Program-made: the position numbers and the translations under genes | Notes under the pieces: model-generated | What the model was told of the DNA's origin: nothing | Seen by the model: only the letters and a program-made list of their open reading frames with translations | Database searches by the model: none | In this document: piece by piece, positions 1 to 11,493 of the stretch | Position numbering within the stretch: position 1 is the first letter of the stretch | Layout: each line of letters starts with the position of its first letter | Assembly: GCF_041381155.1 (NCBI RefSeq) | Contig: NC_091143.1 | Span: 29,141,331-29,205,330 of the forward strand | From: Argopecten irradians | Taxonomy: Eukaryota; Mollusca; Bivalvia; Pectinida; Pectinidae | DNA length: 64,000 nt | Reading direction: 5' to 3'

Positions 1-144
1 ACATCAAAGCTGTCTGATACTGGTCTCTGCCGTGTAGTTGGATATCCTCAACTTCTCACACATCAACGTTGGTCATACGACGACCATCACAAAAACGTGA
101 AAGAAACATTCTGTAGTTTTGATATTATAATAACGATAACCTAG
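1..144 (+). CDS. Possible C-terminal coding exon cut by the window edge
   Basis: One frame is open from the first base for 47 codons and ends at a TAG at 142-144. The composition looks protein-like (the peptide includes SDTGLCRVVGYPQLL and QRWSYDDHH) and the stretch is less AT-rich than what follows. I do not recognise a family. If real, it is the end of a last exon whose upstream part lies outside the window. A frame this long can occur by chance at a sequence edge, so this is tentative. A GC-rich hairpin at 278-316 lies about 135 bases downstream, in what would be the 3' UTR. Confidence 0.28.
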   Translation, partial: TSKLSDTGLCRVVGYPQLLTHQRWSYDDHHKNVKETFCSFDIIITIT

Positions 145-2960
145 ATCCGTATTTCATGTTTGCATACTACAGAGTTATCTGCCCTTAGGGTATGTTAGAG
201 AGTAAAATGAAATACATGCTTTTGTGAGAGTGTCGTCACATCGTTCATTGAAAACGACATAGTTTCTTCTATTTCTCAGACTCTCGACCGCTGGTCTCGT
301 TCAGCGGCGAGAGTCTAAGGACTAGGATATTTTATTTTTGATTTTTCGCTCATAAACTGCTGACGTACACTGTAACTATCGATATTTACACTCAGGAGCA
401 AATAACTGTAATGTGCAATACCGGAGTAGTAATGGTGTTAATATACATTTTAACGCTCATTTTTTTTTTTTTTTTTTTTTTTTTTGCAATAATCTCTGTA
501 GACATAAAATATTGTCTTTGTGTTTTACTAGTGGTTATTCGACTTGAGCCTCAGGTTACATTTTTTCCGTCGTGTCAGAACTGACTGCGGTTAGTATAAA
601 GAGCATTAGTAGGCAAAGAAACTGGCAAATGAATCCCTTGAAATAGATAGATGTCCTACTCAATTATTCTGCTACGTATCTATGTCTTTGTAACCGGGTC
701 TGGTTTTCCTAAATTATAAAAGTGTCTGATGACCGTACCTTAGGAAGCAGCACTATATCACATAGACGGGCTGATTGCCTTAGATGGGAATGTGTGGATG
801 TATCAGGGGATGAATAATTGATGTCGCTGTAGATGATAAATATCTTAAGATCATCTTCACATTGCTGGATATAACTAGTCCTAGATTTATAATCTTATCA
901 AACGTAAAGAAGGTCACAGAATTTATCGACTTGTTGTGACTGTGTGTAAATAACTAACTGAAAATAGTTATTCAAAATGTATTGCTCATACGGAACATGG
1001 TATTCATATCGCTGGTATGTTGTATACAATTTTTGTTCATTGTTTTTGTTCAAGATATTTTTAGGGAATTGGATGTTGTTATTGTTGAAATTATTGGTAT
1101 TTTTCTAAAAAGATGACATATTTATTACATTTTGTCCTCTTCCTTATAATTGATAATGAAATTAATTATTTTTGATGACAAATTATACTTTATTTAACAT
1201 CTCTAATTTTTTTTTTACGTATAAACAGCCAGTTTCCGCACATTATATAATATTGTGATTATCTCTACATTGTAATTGCTTTCTAGACATTCATGCGACG
1301 AACGTTCCAAATATTTTCTTACTCTGTATACAGACAGTGCATGCAAATCATGCGCAACGACAAATCCATTGCATTCCGAATAGAAGTGGGTCTGGCTAAA
1401 TGCCGAACTGTGGTCCTTGAGTTATGACGTCACATATGTGCCACGGTTTTCACGTGACTATTATTTGCTCCGTGACAAACGTTTATGTAAACAAACTTAG
1501 TTACCTAGCTTCACATATATATAAGATACCGTTAATGTACACGAATTTAATTAATATCCATGACCTTATCTAATGTTTTGTTTGTAGCCATACCTATAGA
1601 CCGGCGTTCCTTCCGGTAAGGCTTAGACTGTTAAACCTACTGTATGCATTGCATGATAGTGAAATGCGACTAAATTTGAAAAAAAAAATCTTTTTTTCCT
1701 TGTATGTGATATTTCTTTTCGCCTTTCGCCTACATGTATAACTTTTATGATTTCTTATGCGAGATGGATTTTAATTAAACTTTGGTTGGTGTCTAGTATT
1801 TACTGGGTAATATTTCAGGAATGCTACGACTTGATTTGACATTTTTAGTGTATAGTACGAACAAGTAACCTTGATGCAGTTTTCTACAAAATTATTAGAA
1901 ACATTCACATTGGCATTTAATTTTAAATTTCAGAAGTAAATAGCAGACAACTTTACCATAAGATACCAGTTATTTCCACGTATTACAGCATTAGAATTAC
2001 TACTTAATTCCAAATGGAAGCTTGGCAGACGTAAATATATTTTTACATCATTTAAATGGCAATTAAGTCAACCGACGGCATCCTTAGGGTATTTATATAA
2101 GGTTATCGCACATACCAGTATTGATCGAGGATTTGTCTTCTATATATTCCAAACACACAAGATGCGATAGAAGGGAGGAAACCTCTACATGACGCTGTAT
2201 TAGTCCTGCTGGAAGGTTAAGAGAATTTAAACCTCTTCTTGACATATCACTAATATTCCTATACACGGATGCACACAGCATTAATGATCAAGAAATCGAT
2301 TGATTTGTGTAAGGTTATTATAAATAGTTAGCCTATTATATAACGAACTAACAATATATATCCGGAATCGACCTCTTATTGATTGATTCGGCATCGGACC
2401 TCATGTTTGGTTGAATTGTTTTGAATGTCGGACTGATAGGAAATTTGTTAATTAATGTAACACAACTAATTACAAAAATCATATTATGCGTTTTTGTAAT
2501 GTTGCAGGATAAAAAAAATATGAAAGGCGAGCCACTTTTATTATCTCTCCCGAGCCAAAAAACACAGTGTACATTTTAAGTCACTAACCATGTATTTTCT
2601 ATATAATTGTGTAGAAATGCTGACTTTGGGACATAAAACCCGTCCTAGTAGCAAAAAAAAAGGGACGTAAGTGACAAAAAACATGCAGTGTGCATGCTCC
2701 CAAATCTATTGTTAAGTTATTACCTATTAACGATAATTGTTCCTTCTCGATCTCTATTGTAAAGTAATATTATTGAAAATTTTATTATAGAATCAATGCT
2801 TGCCATATGTCATTATTGATTCCATTTGACATTAAAGTTCCCATAGAAAGCCGATCTAGATATTTATTTTGTGAGTTACAATCACGGACTTCCTTTAAAA
2901 TGGCGGTGTTACAACCCACTCTGAAAAAAAAATTTAAGGTGCGTGAGTTTGCACCATATT
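145..2960. other. Non-coding AT-rich stretch with a 26-base T run
   Basis: Apart from the hairpin at 278-316 I see no gene here. A homopolymer of 26 T spans about 460-485. No open frame has coding character and I found no convincing splice-bounded exon. Confidence 0.6.
278..316. other. GC-rich hairpin
   Basis: The arms AGACTCTCG and CCGCTG pair with CAGCGG and CGAGAGTCT around a loop of about 8 bases, with one unpaired base in the stem. It is the most stable small hairpin in the first kilobase. It could be a 3' UTR structure of the putative exon at 1-144, or incidental. Confidence 0.5.
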
Positions 2961-2995
2961 TAACGCACTTTGATTGGTTTTTTCAAAGTGCGTTA
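2961..2995. other. Perfect 13 bp hairpin
   Basis: TAACGCACTTTGA is followed by a 9-base loop and its exact reverse complement TCAAAGTGCGTTA. It lies just upstream of the long inverted repeat starting at 3180. Function unknown. Confidence 0.6.
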
Positions 2996-3179
2996 TTTTA
3001 CAGGAGTTTCATTTTTCAAACTTCGGTCAGAATCATCGAAGCAGATTGAATATAGTTAGAGTATTTAAGTACTACGATCGACAACATGCATTAATACCAT
3101 AAAATTTCACACAGTTAGGTATATATGCAGTTATGCGCAATGTCCTTGTAGACGTTTTCATATTTCATAGCAGTCGATG

Positions 3180-4297
3180 ACCACAGGGACTTGTAACGTA
3201 GGTTGTGAGAAAATCTGTTGTGTATACATGTGTACTATTTACTATATAAAAGGACAAGGGAACCAACGACTCGCTTGGAAGAGGTACACCTGCCTCTACA
3301 AAAGTCGCCCGTATTCCGTCAAACATGGATAAATATGTACATATATAATACCAATATATTCTTAAATAAATTTTCGACATGGAAAACACAACTTCAGACA
3401 CGAAATAATATATTAACATACCTTTATTTCACTATGAACGTGGAAAATGCAGTCAGATTTCCTCGCTGTCGTTTTGCTTGTCCACTTGAAATCTAGGTTA
3501 AACACGTTTGAGTGGATATTGTGTACCCCATACCCGGACCCGAACTGGAAACCCCATATACACAGTGCCTGTATACTAAAAGCTACAATATTAATGTGGT
3601 AACGGTAAAGTAAAGATTAGAGTCTCGACTTAAGTTAGATTCTTCAATTAATGATACGTGTATTTCAAATAAAGGTACTTCTAAGAACCTTAACCATGAA
3701 ACTTGATTTATACAGAGTCTGGGTACAGAATTTCAGTGCAGTAGCGGGTAAGGGCGAGTACACTAAAATGGTACCCATCATCAATTACAATATGGCGGAT
3801 TATACGAACAAGAGTCGAGTGCTGGATAAAAAAAGTGTGATTCCTCGCTTAATTGTTGGATTGGATTAATGAAAGCGTTATCGGAGATAGCCTATTTGTA
3901 TTTGCAATGGGAAATTATCACCAGAAAGTGAAATGAATGCATACAAAATTTGTTACAAGGGAATATGAGTGCATTTGACCTAGATTTCACTGGACAGGCA
4001 TAACGACAGTGAGGATATCTGACTGCATTTTCCACGTTCATGATGAAATAAAGGTATGTTAATATATTATTTCGTGTCTGAAGTTGTGTTTTCCGTATCG
4101 AAAATTTATTTAAGAATATATTAGTATTAAATATATACATATTTATCCATGTTTGACGGAATACCGGCGACTTTTGTAGAGACAGGTGTACCTCTTCCAA
4201 GCGAGTCGTTGGTTCCCTTGTCCTTTTATATAGTATATAGTACACATGTATACACAACAGACTTTCTCACAATCTACGTTACAAGTCCCTGTGTCGA
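3180..4297. repeat. Long inverted repeat (arms ~325 bp, spacer ~470 bp)
   Basis: Positions 3180-3505 read forward match 4297-3974 read on the reverse strand, with scattered substitutions. Both arms run from the block CAGGGACTTGTAACGTAG to the block GAAATCTAGG. Each arm has a TATA-like box (TATATAAAAGGACA, near 3244 and mirrored near 4230) pointing inward and a matching open frame read inward (92 codons on the left arm, 121 on the right, which runs on into the spacer). The two frames have nearly the same peptide, as expected if one arm duplicated recently. This could be a foldback-type element or a simple inverted duplication. I recognise no protein family in the arms. Confidence 0.8.
3506..3973. 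other. Spacer of the long inverted repeat
   Basis: Unique sequence between the inverted arms. It has a 72-codon open frame on the plus strand (3651-3869) without recognisable motifs. I see no transposase. Confidence 0.5.
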
Positions 4298-4796
4298 TGA
4301 CCAACACTGTCGCAGTTTCCACAAAAGCCATATTTATTCAAGGAAATATGGAAATATGGCCAAGTTCTAAAATGTGTTTTAATAATGTTATTTTTCTATG
4401 CTATCTTCTAAATCAACAATAATACGTCCTCGATACCACCAGGGTTACTACGTATTGCTGTAGTTGTATGGCAACAGAGATAGCACACTTTGGGGTATCG
4501 AGGGTGACAATATTGATTCAAAGTAAAGTTATATCAATGTTGCGAGAGTTATCTCTCTTACAACGTTAAGAGAATAGAGACATTTGTATTTCCTAAATAC
4601 CAGATCAATCAGGTATAAACAAAGCATATGAAAACGGTTAACCATTCATTATAAATACTAATATAATGTGTATTCAATATGTTGTTTACGATGACTTTTA
4701 GTTAGAAATCTAAATGTTTATGAAATTAAATATTCCGACGTCTAGAAGTAAAACACCTTTCAAAAATGATAGAAACAATACTTCACAGATATAGCT
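4298..4796. other. No gene seen
   Basis: AT-rich sequence without coding character or repeat structure that I can support. Confidence 0.5.
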
Positions 4797-5060
4797 TGGT
4801 TTGTTTGGCTGGTTAAATTGACGTCCTATTAACAGTCGGGGTCAGAACGGCTTTCCAATGTGTTGCGTGTTCGAAGTCTTTGGTGCGTGTTTTGGGAGGC
4901 TGTGGTATATTCGTGCTGTGCCTTCTTGTATAGTGGAATTCGTGTCTTGTTTATATTTCGATATCACAGACGTATGCCACCAAAAATACCCAGCAACACA
5001 CCCAGCAGAACCAAACCCCTCAATTGTTTCTTAATTCATTTTGGAAAGAATGTTTCATAG
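4797..5060 (+). repeat. Dispersed repeat family R1, copy 1
   Basis: Contains GACGTCCTATTAACAGTCGG followed by GGGAGGCTGTGGTATATTCG and TGCCTTCTTGTATAGTGG. The first block recurs near 61760 on the plus strand and near 53030 on the minus strand; the later blocks recur at 5914-6050 and, more diverged, around 52915-52945 on the minus strand. I remember a similar repeat from bivalve genomes, often close to genes, but cannot verify this. No coding capacity. Confidence 0.6.
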
Positions 5061-5913
5061 ATAGTTTAATATCTCGGAGCGGCATCATTTCGAGTTTTTT
5101 TTTCTCAGGGGTAGATAATCGAGAGTCCAATATTTACTGATTGTGTGTGTGTGTGTGGAATTATATACAAAGCCCCACGTAAAAGATTTGCAAGACGGAA
5201 GATCATCATGATTCCCAATTTATGGATGTATAACTTTGCCTTTTTTAAAATAATGGTTAAATGACTAATCTAGCTGATCGATAAATAATTAGACAGGCTT
5301 ATGATAATCGAGGATATAGTTCGACATTGATAAGACCAGTTCGAGAAAGCGTGAGCCACACAGAAATTAGTCATTAAACCCATTAAGATAAAAAATGAAA
5401 CCATTTTAGTCATTTTATCCCAGTGAAAATAATCCCCATTCGGTTTATATCAGTATCCTGTTTCAACAGAGCAATTTGTAGGTAATATAGGCTCAATTAC
5501 ATCACTTTATCTTGTTTGAAAAAAAAAATCGTATACCTTACTATGCTTATCAAAATGAAGTTAAATTTTAACATAATGGAAACGTGATGAAAGGTACTAA
5601 ACTGATACTATCCTACTATTGACATCATATGATCAACTACCCTCAGAGATACCCAACATTACAGACAAAGCGTTGTGATGTGGAATAGCAACCAAATGAA
5701 TAATACTAATGTATTTCGCATTTTTAAGACTACTGTGTATTTTTGAAAAAGTGGATGATGAATGCATATTGCATGTATAAATGCCGTTTACATTTAATTT
5801 ACTAAGAATTGATTGGTTGAATATATTGACCTCTTATTAATAGCCATCATTGTGATTTAAGTATGATCTCCTATGTGTACAATATTTTGGGGTGTATGAA
5901 TATCTGTAAGTTG
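5061..5913. other. No gene seen; short GT microsatellite
   Basis: A short (GT)n run lies near 5143-5156. Otherwise AT-rich and non-coding. Confidence 0.5.
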
Positions 5914-6050
5914 TGGGAGGCTGCGTTATAACTTGGTTTTGTCGCCTTGTAAAATGGGAACTCTTGTTTTTTTAAAGCGTTACCTCACTGAAGTATGCAG
6001 TCGAAGAAAACAGACAGCACGCCCCATCTGGTCTAAAGGGACTACCAAAA
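5914..6050 (+). repeat. Dispersed repeat family R1, partial copy
   Basis: Shares the internal blocks of the copy at 4797-5060: GGGAGGCTGCGTTATA, then a variant of the CCTTCTTGTATAGTGG block, then a CAGACAGCACGCCCC-type ending. The 5' block with CGTCCTATTAACAG is missing. Confidence 0.5.
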
Positions 6051-6636
6051 CGTAATTGAATTTCATATTGAGTGAAATCGTTGTGTTGTTACAAATGTAG
6101 ATTTACAAATAACACAGCAATCTACGAGTCAACAGTAATATCTAAGGTTCGGACGGTTGCATATAAACTTTTTTTATGTTCAAGTACACCTTAAAAGTGT
6201 CAATAGGCATACAAAAAATCACTGGTTTAAACAGTGCTTTAAACCTTAAACGACACTTGCTGTCGTTGGCTGTTAAATTAAAAAACAAACAAAAATCAAA
6301 TGGTTTATCTTGGAGTTATCCCGGCTTTCCGTGTCGAGCACCAAAATAAACCTTGTATTGTAAGATACTAACCATGTATTCTGTTTATCCTGCAACCATT
6401 ATGATATTCAAAACGAAAGCAAATTGCCCGTCATTAACTTGCTTTGGCTCGAAGCGATGGCTTCGACAGCTTACACCGCCTAGACAATATCTGTGTGACG
6501 TCATCAATACATGCGGCGTAATCGCGGGGCATACATTGTCGTGATGACATCCATTTGAACGCAAAACGACGCTCTTGTTGTTCATAATTGCCCGCAATGA
6601 GAAAAAGCTGGGAAAGCAACGTGAATCTCTTATTTT

Positions 6637-6806
6637 TTTAATTAGTATGGGGATGATAACGAATCAAACATTGAATGTTGTTCCAAAACGTACCTTGTGG
6701 AAGATTTTGGCCGTCAACCTTCGGGTCAAGGCCTCGGATGTGGTGAGTGACCACGCCAAAAGCTTTCACTGGGGTTGAGATAGAACTGTCAGTTTCCACA
6801 TTTGAC
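6637..6806 (-). other. Short protein-like open frame, unrecognised
   Basis: Read on the minus strand this stretch is open for about 57 codons and less AT-rich than its surroundings. The peptide includes KAFGVVTHHIRGLDPKVDG and QNLPQGTFWNN. It has no in-frame ATG, so it would have to be an exon or a fragment of a mobile-element protein. I do not recognise it, and the opposite strand is also partly open. Confidence 0.22.
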
Positions 6807-9800
6807 TAGGACCCATTGTAAGGATGTCTAGTGAATCCATGTAAACATATGAAAGAAGAAGTCTTATCTAAGGGGATGTTAGCTGGGATTATCATACTGA
6901 GTTATACTGTATATGATACTTTACTGTAAAAATGTACAAGTGTTTTCTCAAAAGTACCTGTGGTAATTCGGGAGCCCCGGAAGACCACGTAATGACTTGT
7001 CATATTTAAATGATTTGAATTCATTTTTTCTGTGTTATTCACCTAAGCCTATATTAGTGTCCAATATGTTATAAATGTCATTAGAACACTATCACATTAT
7101 TTGAATACCTATAATAAACAATTCAAATGTAAAATTATTACAAATATAATTAGCAGCATAATGGATCAATAAAATTACAAAGATACTAATAACAATTTTT
7201 AGTAAAACTCAAGATGGAAAAAATACACCTATACAAGTTAGCAATTTGCACGTTGATATTGTAAAATAAAATGTGAGGCAAACTACATTTTTTCAATTTG
7301 CTGTTTAGTGTTTTATAGTCGCGACTCGCTTTCAAATGAGAAAGTTTTTCTTTTGAAGAGGTCTTGAGCGCTCCTCTAACTTTGAAAAAAAAACAATACC
7401 GATTTGTAATTACTAAATAAGTACACCTCCGTATTTGTCGCACGGCCCATGCTAGGGGATTCTAACACGTTTCATACAAAGTTAATTCTAAATGTAGATA
7501 AAGCGTTGCGTTTACAGAGATGTGAATAACAGAAATATGTGCATAAAAACAACAGCGCAAAATTCTCACTAAAGTTGATGCCAATAGTCGTGGTGTAATC
7601 ACCTGGAAAAAATACAGGTAAAAACTTTATCATAAACAAATGTGTAAGCTATTTATTCTTATGGGAGGTATCAAGTATTAAGTTTAGGTACACAATAACA
7701 ATTTTGGGTACAATGACTTTCAACTGGTCCAGAACAGGTCTGGGGTTTTTTCATTACATATCACGCATGCATAACGTTAACACACTCAGACCTAACTAGG
7801 GGTTCAATTCTTCCTTATCTCAGCTAGTCGACGTTAAACTGTAAAAATGGCGAAAATAGGAGAGGTACATTCTACAGAGTAGTTTATATGGTGTTGATTC
7901 TGATATTCTCTGCAGTCAGATCTGAACGTAAGTACATGTATTATCAAAAACAATGTTACTGATGGTAGTAAATATTTTGTATGTAAGCAGTTACCTTCGA
8001 CTATTATTAATTTTACTTCCTTGTTTTGCATTATAGCATTACAAATATATTGGTTTCTTTTCGGTAACATTTTGGTGTTTTGGTACTGATAGGGAGTAAA
8101 ATGAGAGAATAACATTAATAACGATTATGGTCTATACGGTTGTAACATGTATGAAATAGTTAACATGCGCACTGGTGACTTCTAAGTAGTAATGTCTCCC
8201 TCTCAGTTATTTGCTTTCCTGGTAAGGTATTCTAAACAGACACTGTGAATTAGAATGTATTTGAATTAGAGTAGCGAATCGCGTTTCCAGGTAGAGATAT
8301 ACACTGCAGTTAAAGTAATTGTAAACTGAATAATATGAATATTTAAGGCAAAGCCCAAGAAGAGCTCAGCTACCCGTACAGTACAATGTAGTAAGTTATA
8401 CTAACTTCAGAACGAGATTGTTTAACTACTTGTAGTCCGATGACCATTGATTTTTTTAAAAATGCTATTCTTCAACACTATTGATGGGTCTTTTGTGTCT
8501 AGAGCTGTATTGACAGTCGACATATAGGTCAGAAAGCATTTTCAACTGGAATAGTTAAATTTTCGTTCGATCTTGTTTTCTCTCAATGGCGGAATACTTG
8601 GCAACATGCCATGTATAAAGAATGCTAGCTCGGGAATATGTGCCATCATATTTAGCAATAGAGACCTCCTGACGTCACGGTTGACGGTCCCGTGCGCTTG
8701 ACACAACACACAGGTTATCATCACAGTGTCGTTGACTGGACTATATAAAGGTAAAAAAACAAATTGAAAGCTGCTGTGTTTGTAACAACATATAAAAACA
8801 GTAGTTTGATTATTTGATCAAAAGGGTCAAACAACATCACGCTGCATAAATTTTGAAGTTGTTTGCGCCGCTTGCCCGGGTTTTTTTCCTGAAATGCCCC
8901 TCAGTTTCACTATGATATAGTCCTATGATGGGAGATGCAAGAACAAATATTGATGTAAACAGAGTATACACCGTTAGTATCGTACAATACAAAAGTTTAT
9001 TTTGAGTGCGAAGACTTAGGCAAACCCTCGTTGTTTGCCTCGTCATCTCGGCTTTCACGTGTCTGAGTCACGTAAAAGAAACTGAGTTGTATTGTATTAT
9101 TCTAAATATAATAAATATTTTTTTTTGCATTTTCAAACTAAAACCAAACTGCCCCAAACCCTGATGATAACTACAGGTTTCTTATGTTGGCAAACGCCAA
9201 TTGCCCAGTTAATGCGTACATGTAGTTACGATAATACATTTTGTCATAAATGGACTTAAAACACAATTATCGGATTTGATTACTTTTAAACCAGTACTTG
9301 GTGATTCTGTTTTTTTTTTCGGTGATATGAAGAAAGCAGGCGACCCTAAGTCAGGGTAGACCATAAAGGATGGCGTCTTCTTCTAAACATTCGAAGTACG
9401 CTTTAAAAAAGATAACATGTATCTTGTCCACCGTCTGAGCAGTATGAAGAAAATCCAATGTTTCACAGTCATAGTTAAGAACTGAGGATACATTAACTTT
9501 AAAAAAACCCATTAAGCTAAAACATCTATATTGAAGCACAAACTATTACACATTCTTAATGCATACTATACATATCTTTTTCGACCATGTTTCAGCATCT
9601 ATTATGTTGCGTTTTTGTAAAACTTACCATTGAAATAAAGTAGTACACCTCGATATGTGAATCTATCAACAATATCATTTTCAACAATTCCTCAAACTTG
9701 TAAAATTTTTCTCAATATTTCACAATTCTACCGCCATATTTTCTGAGATAAACATTTATAAAGTTGCCAGATATGCACTGTAATTTTTGAGAGAGAATCT

Positions 9801-11269
9801 AATATTCTTGTCTTAATGCCAGATTGAAATTTCTGAGAATAGAAACTGTATCATCGGTGTACAGGTAAAAGAAAAAAAAGAAATATCTTTTTAAGAATAT
9901 TGCAAGCAATCCATCAGAAAGAAAATGTACAGCACAACATGAAACTATTGAAGAATTAATGTTATGTTACTCATAGATTATATATCGACTTATGTATCGA
10001 TCTGAGTGTTGCATCTAAGACGATTCTGTCTGTTCTTAATTTTCATAAATCAATTAATAAGATAGTTAGAAGTTTTTGTTGGACTGATCTTAAGTTGGAT
10101 ATATACGTTTGGTTCCGATAGTTTAACATAAAAATCATGGCCATCAAACTCAGTTCGACATGGGAGTTGTATAATACCTTCTGAGATTATTTGACAAAAG
10201 CAGGAAATCTCCCCATCATTTAGGATTGATCTTGCTGTGGTCGATTCATTGGATATGAAACAAATTGGAGAACTCTACTGTTCAATGTTGAGAATTTGTT
10301 TCTTCACCCTGGAATTGACCAATCCATAAGACAATTAGTATGTGAGTAATTTTATTGATATTCTATTTATTAAAAAAATCGAGTCTCTCAGATCTGAGGT
10401 TTGTGCAAGTCTACAACGAGAAACGTAGAAGAAAAACGAAGTTTTTGTGCGGTTGTTCTTAGTCGTGGATATTTATAACCACCATGCTGGCATGTGGATT
10501 AGCTGTACCCTGACTGGTTTTAGACACTCTGTATTGTGGATATTAATATGTGTTATTGTTAAAGGACTAATTAGTAGAATTGCATCTTTCATTGTGACTT
10601 TGTCATGTCTATGTTCTGCGCTTATCGCCCCTTTTCATTTAGTTATTGTATGGAACATGTTTAAAATATGTTTTTCGGGTACATACTGTTGACAAAAAGT
10701 TGCATTTGTTTTGTTCTCATTTTATGTTGTATCTGGTTGAGAAAAAATGTATCTCACTTGATGTGATAACAAGTACTGAATTCTGAAAGCTGAACTACAA
10801 CATACTTATCTACTCATTTTTGTATCTGGAAAAGAAATTAAGGAGTCGATGGGTCATAATACTGATTATAAATATTTCATTGGTCCTCAGAACTTCGTTA
10901 TAATAGTTATCAATACGCTGTAATTAATGTTGCACGGTTGTCATTGTTTTAAAATATAAAGTGTATATCAGAGACTAGTTTGGGTTCGAGAAAAAAAACA
11001 AAGCGGTTTAAAGAAGTCTTGTCAATTGTGCTATACTGTGTCTTTTATGTTAAAATCGAAACCGTTCGATAATTTAGTGTCGTTCTGATATTAATTGAAT
11101 ACTTTCGTATATCAATTGTAATATTATGAAAGCATTTGTATTAATCTATATAATTCAATCTTGCTGGTACCTAGAATGTACTCTGGCTTAAAATGATGTT
11201 ATCTCATAACTTAAAACACAGCTAGCATAAATCATTTTTTATCTTTTGTATGTTGTATTTTATTGAAGG
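6807..11269. other. Long non-coding stretch
   Basis: AT-rich. Open frames are short, lack motifs, and look random on both strands. I found no exon with good splice borders, no RNA gene and no clear repeat. Confidence 0.55.
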
Positions 11270-11493
11270 AGGCGTCTTCAGGATGGCGAGCGCTCGCAAG
11301 CGTTAGCGGGCGCTCGCTTCTGAACAGACATGAACGGAGCCCTGTATATGGATTTTTGAAATAAATATTTATTCTGATAATAGTGCCAGAGCAAGTGCAT
11401 GAGAGACCATCATATCGAATGCGTGTCCGAGCACCCGCAGCCGTTCAGGCAATTTCTTGTCGCGTGAGCACTAGCCATCCTGAAAACACGCCT
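11270..11493. mobile_element. MITE-like element with ~20 bp terminal inverted repeats
   Basis: The left end AGGCGTCTTCAGGATGGCGA is matched by the inverted right end, read as AGGCGTGTTTTCAGGATGGC on the minus strand. The 224 bp between have no coding capacity and include the GC-rich self-complementary stretch GCGAGCGCTCGC close to the left end. I could not define a target duplication. Confidence 0.6.

Noticed and set aside
7916..7927. A possible 12-base microexon between TTCTCTGCAG and GTAAGTAC on the plus strand
   Set aside because: Good borders but no neighbouring exons to join to.
8542..8724. A 60-codon minus-strand frame with moderately protein-like composition
   Set aside because: No family, no splice sites and no neighbouring exons.
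10447..10692. An 81-codon hydrophobic plus-strand frame
   Set aside because: Hydrophobic by T-rich composition, starts at a non-ATG codon, no motif.
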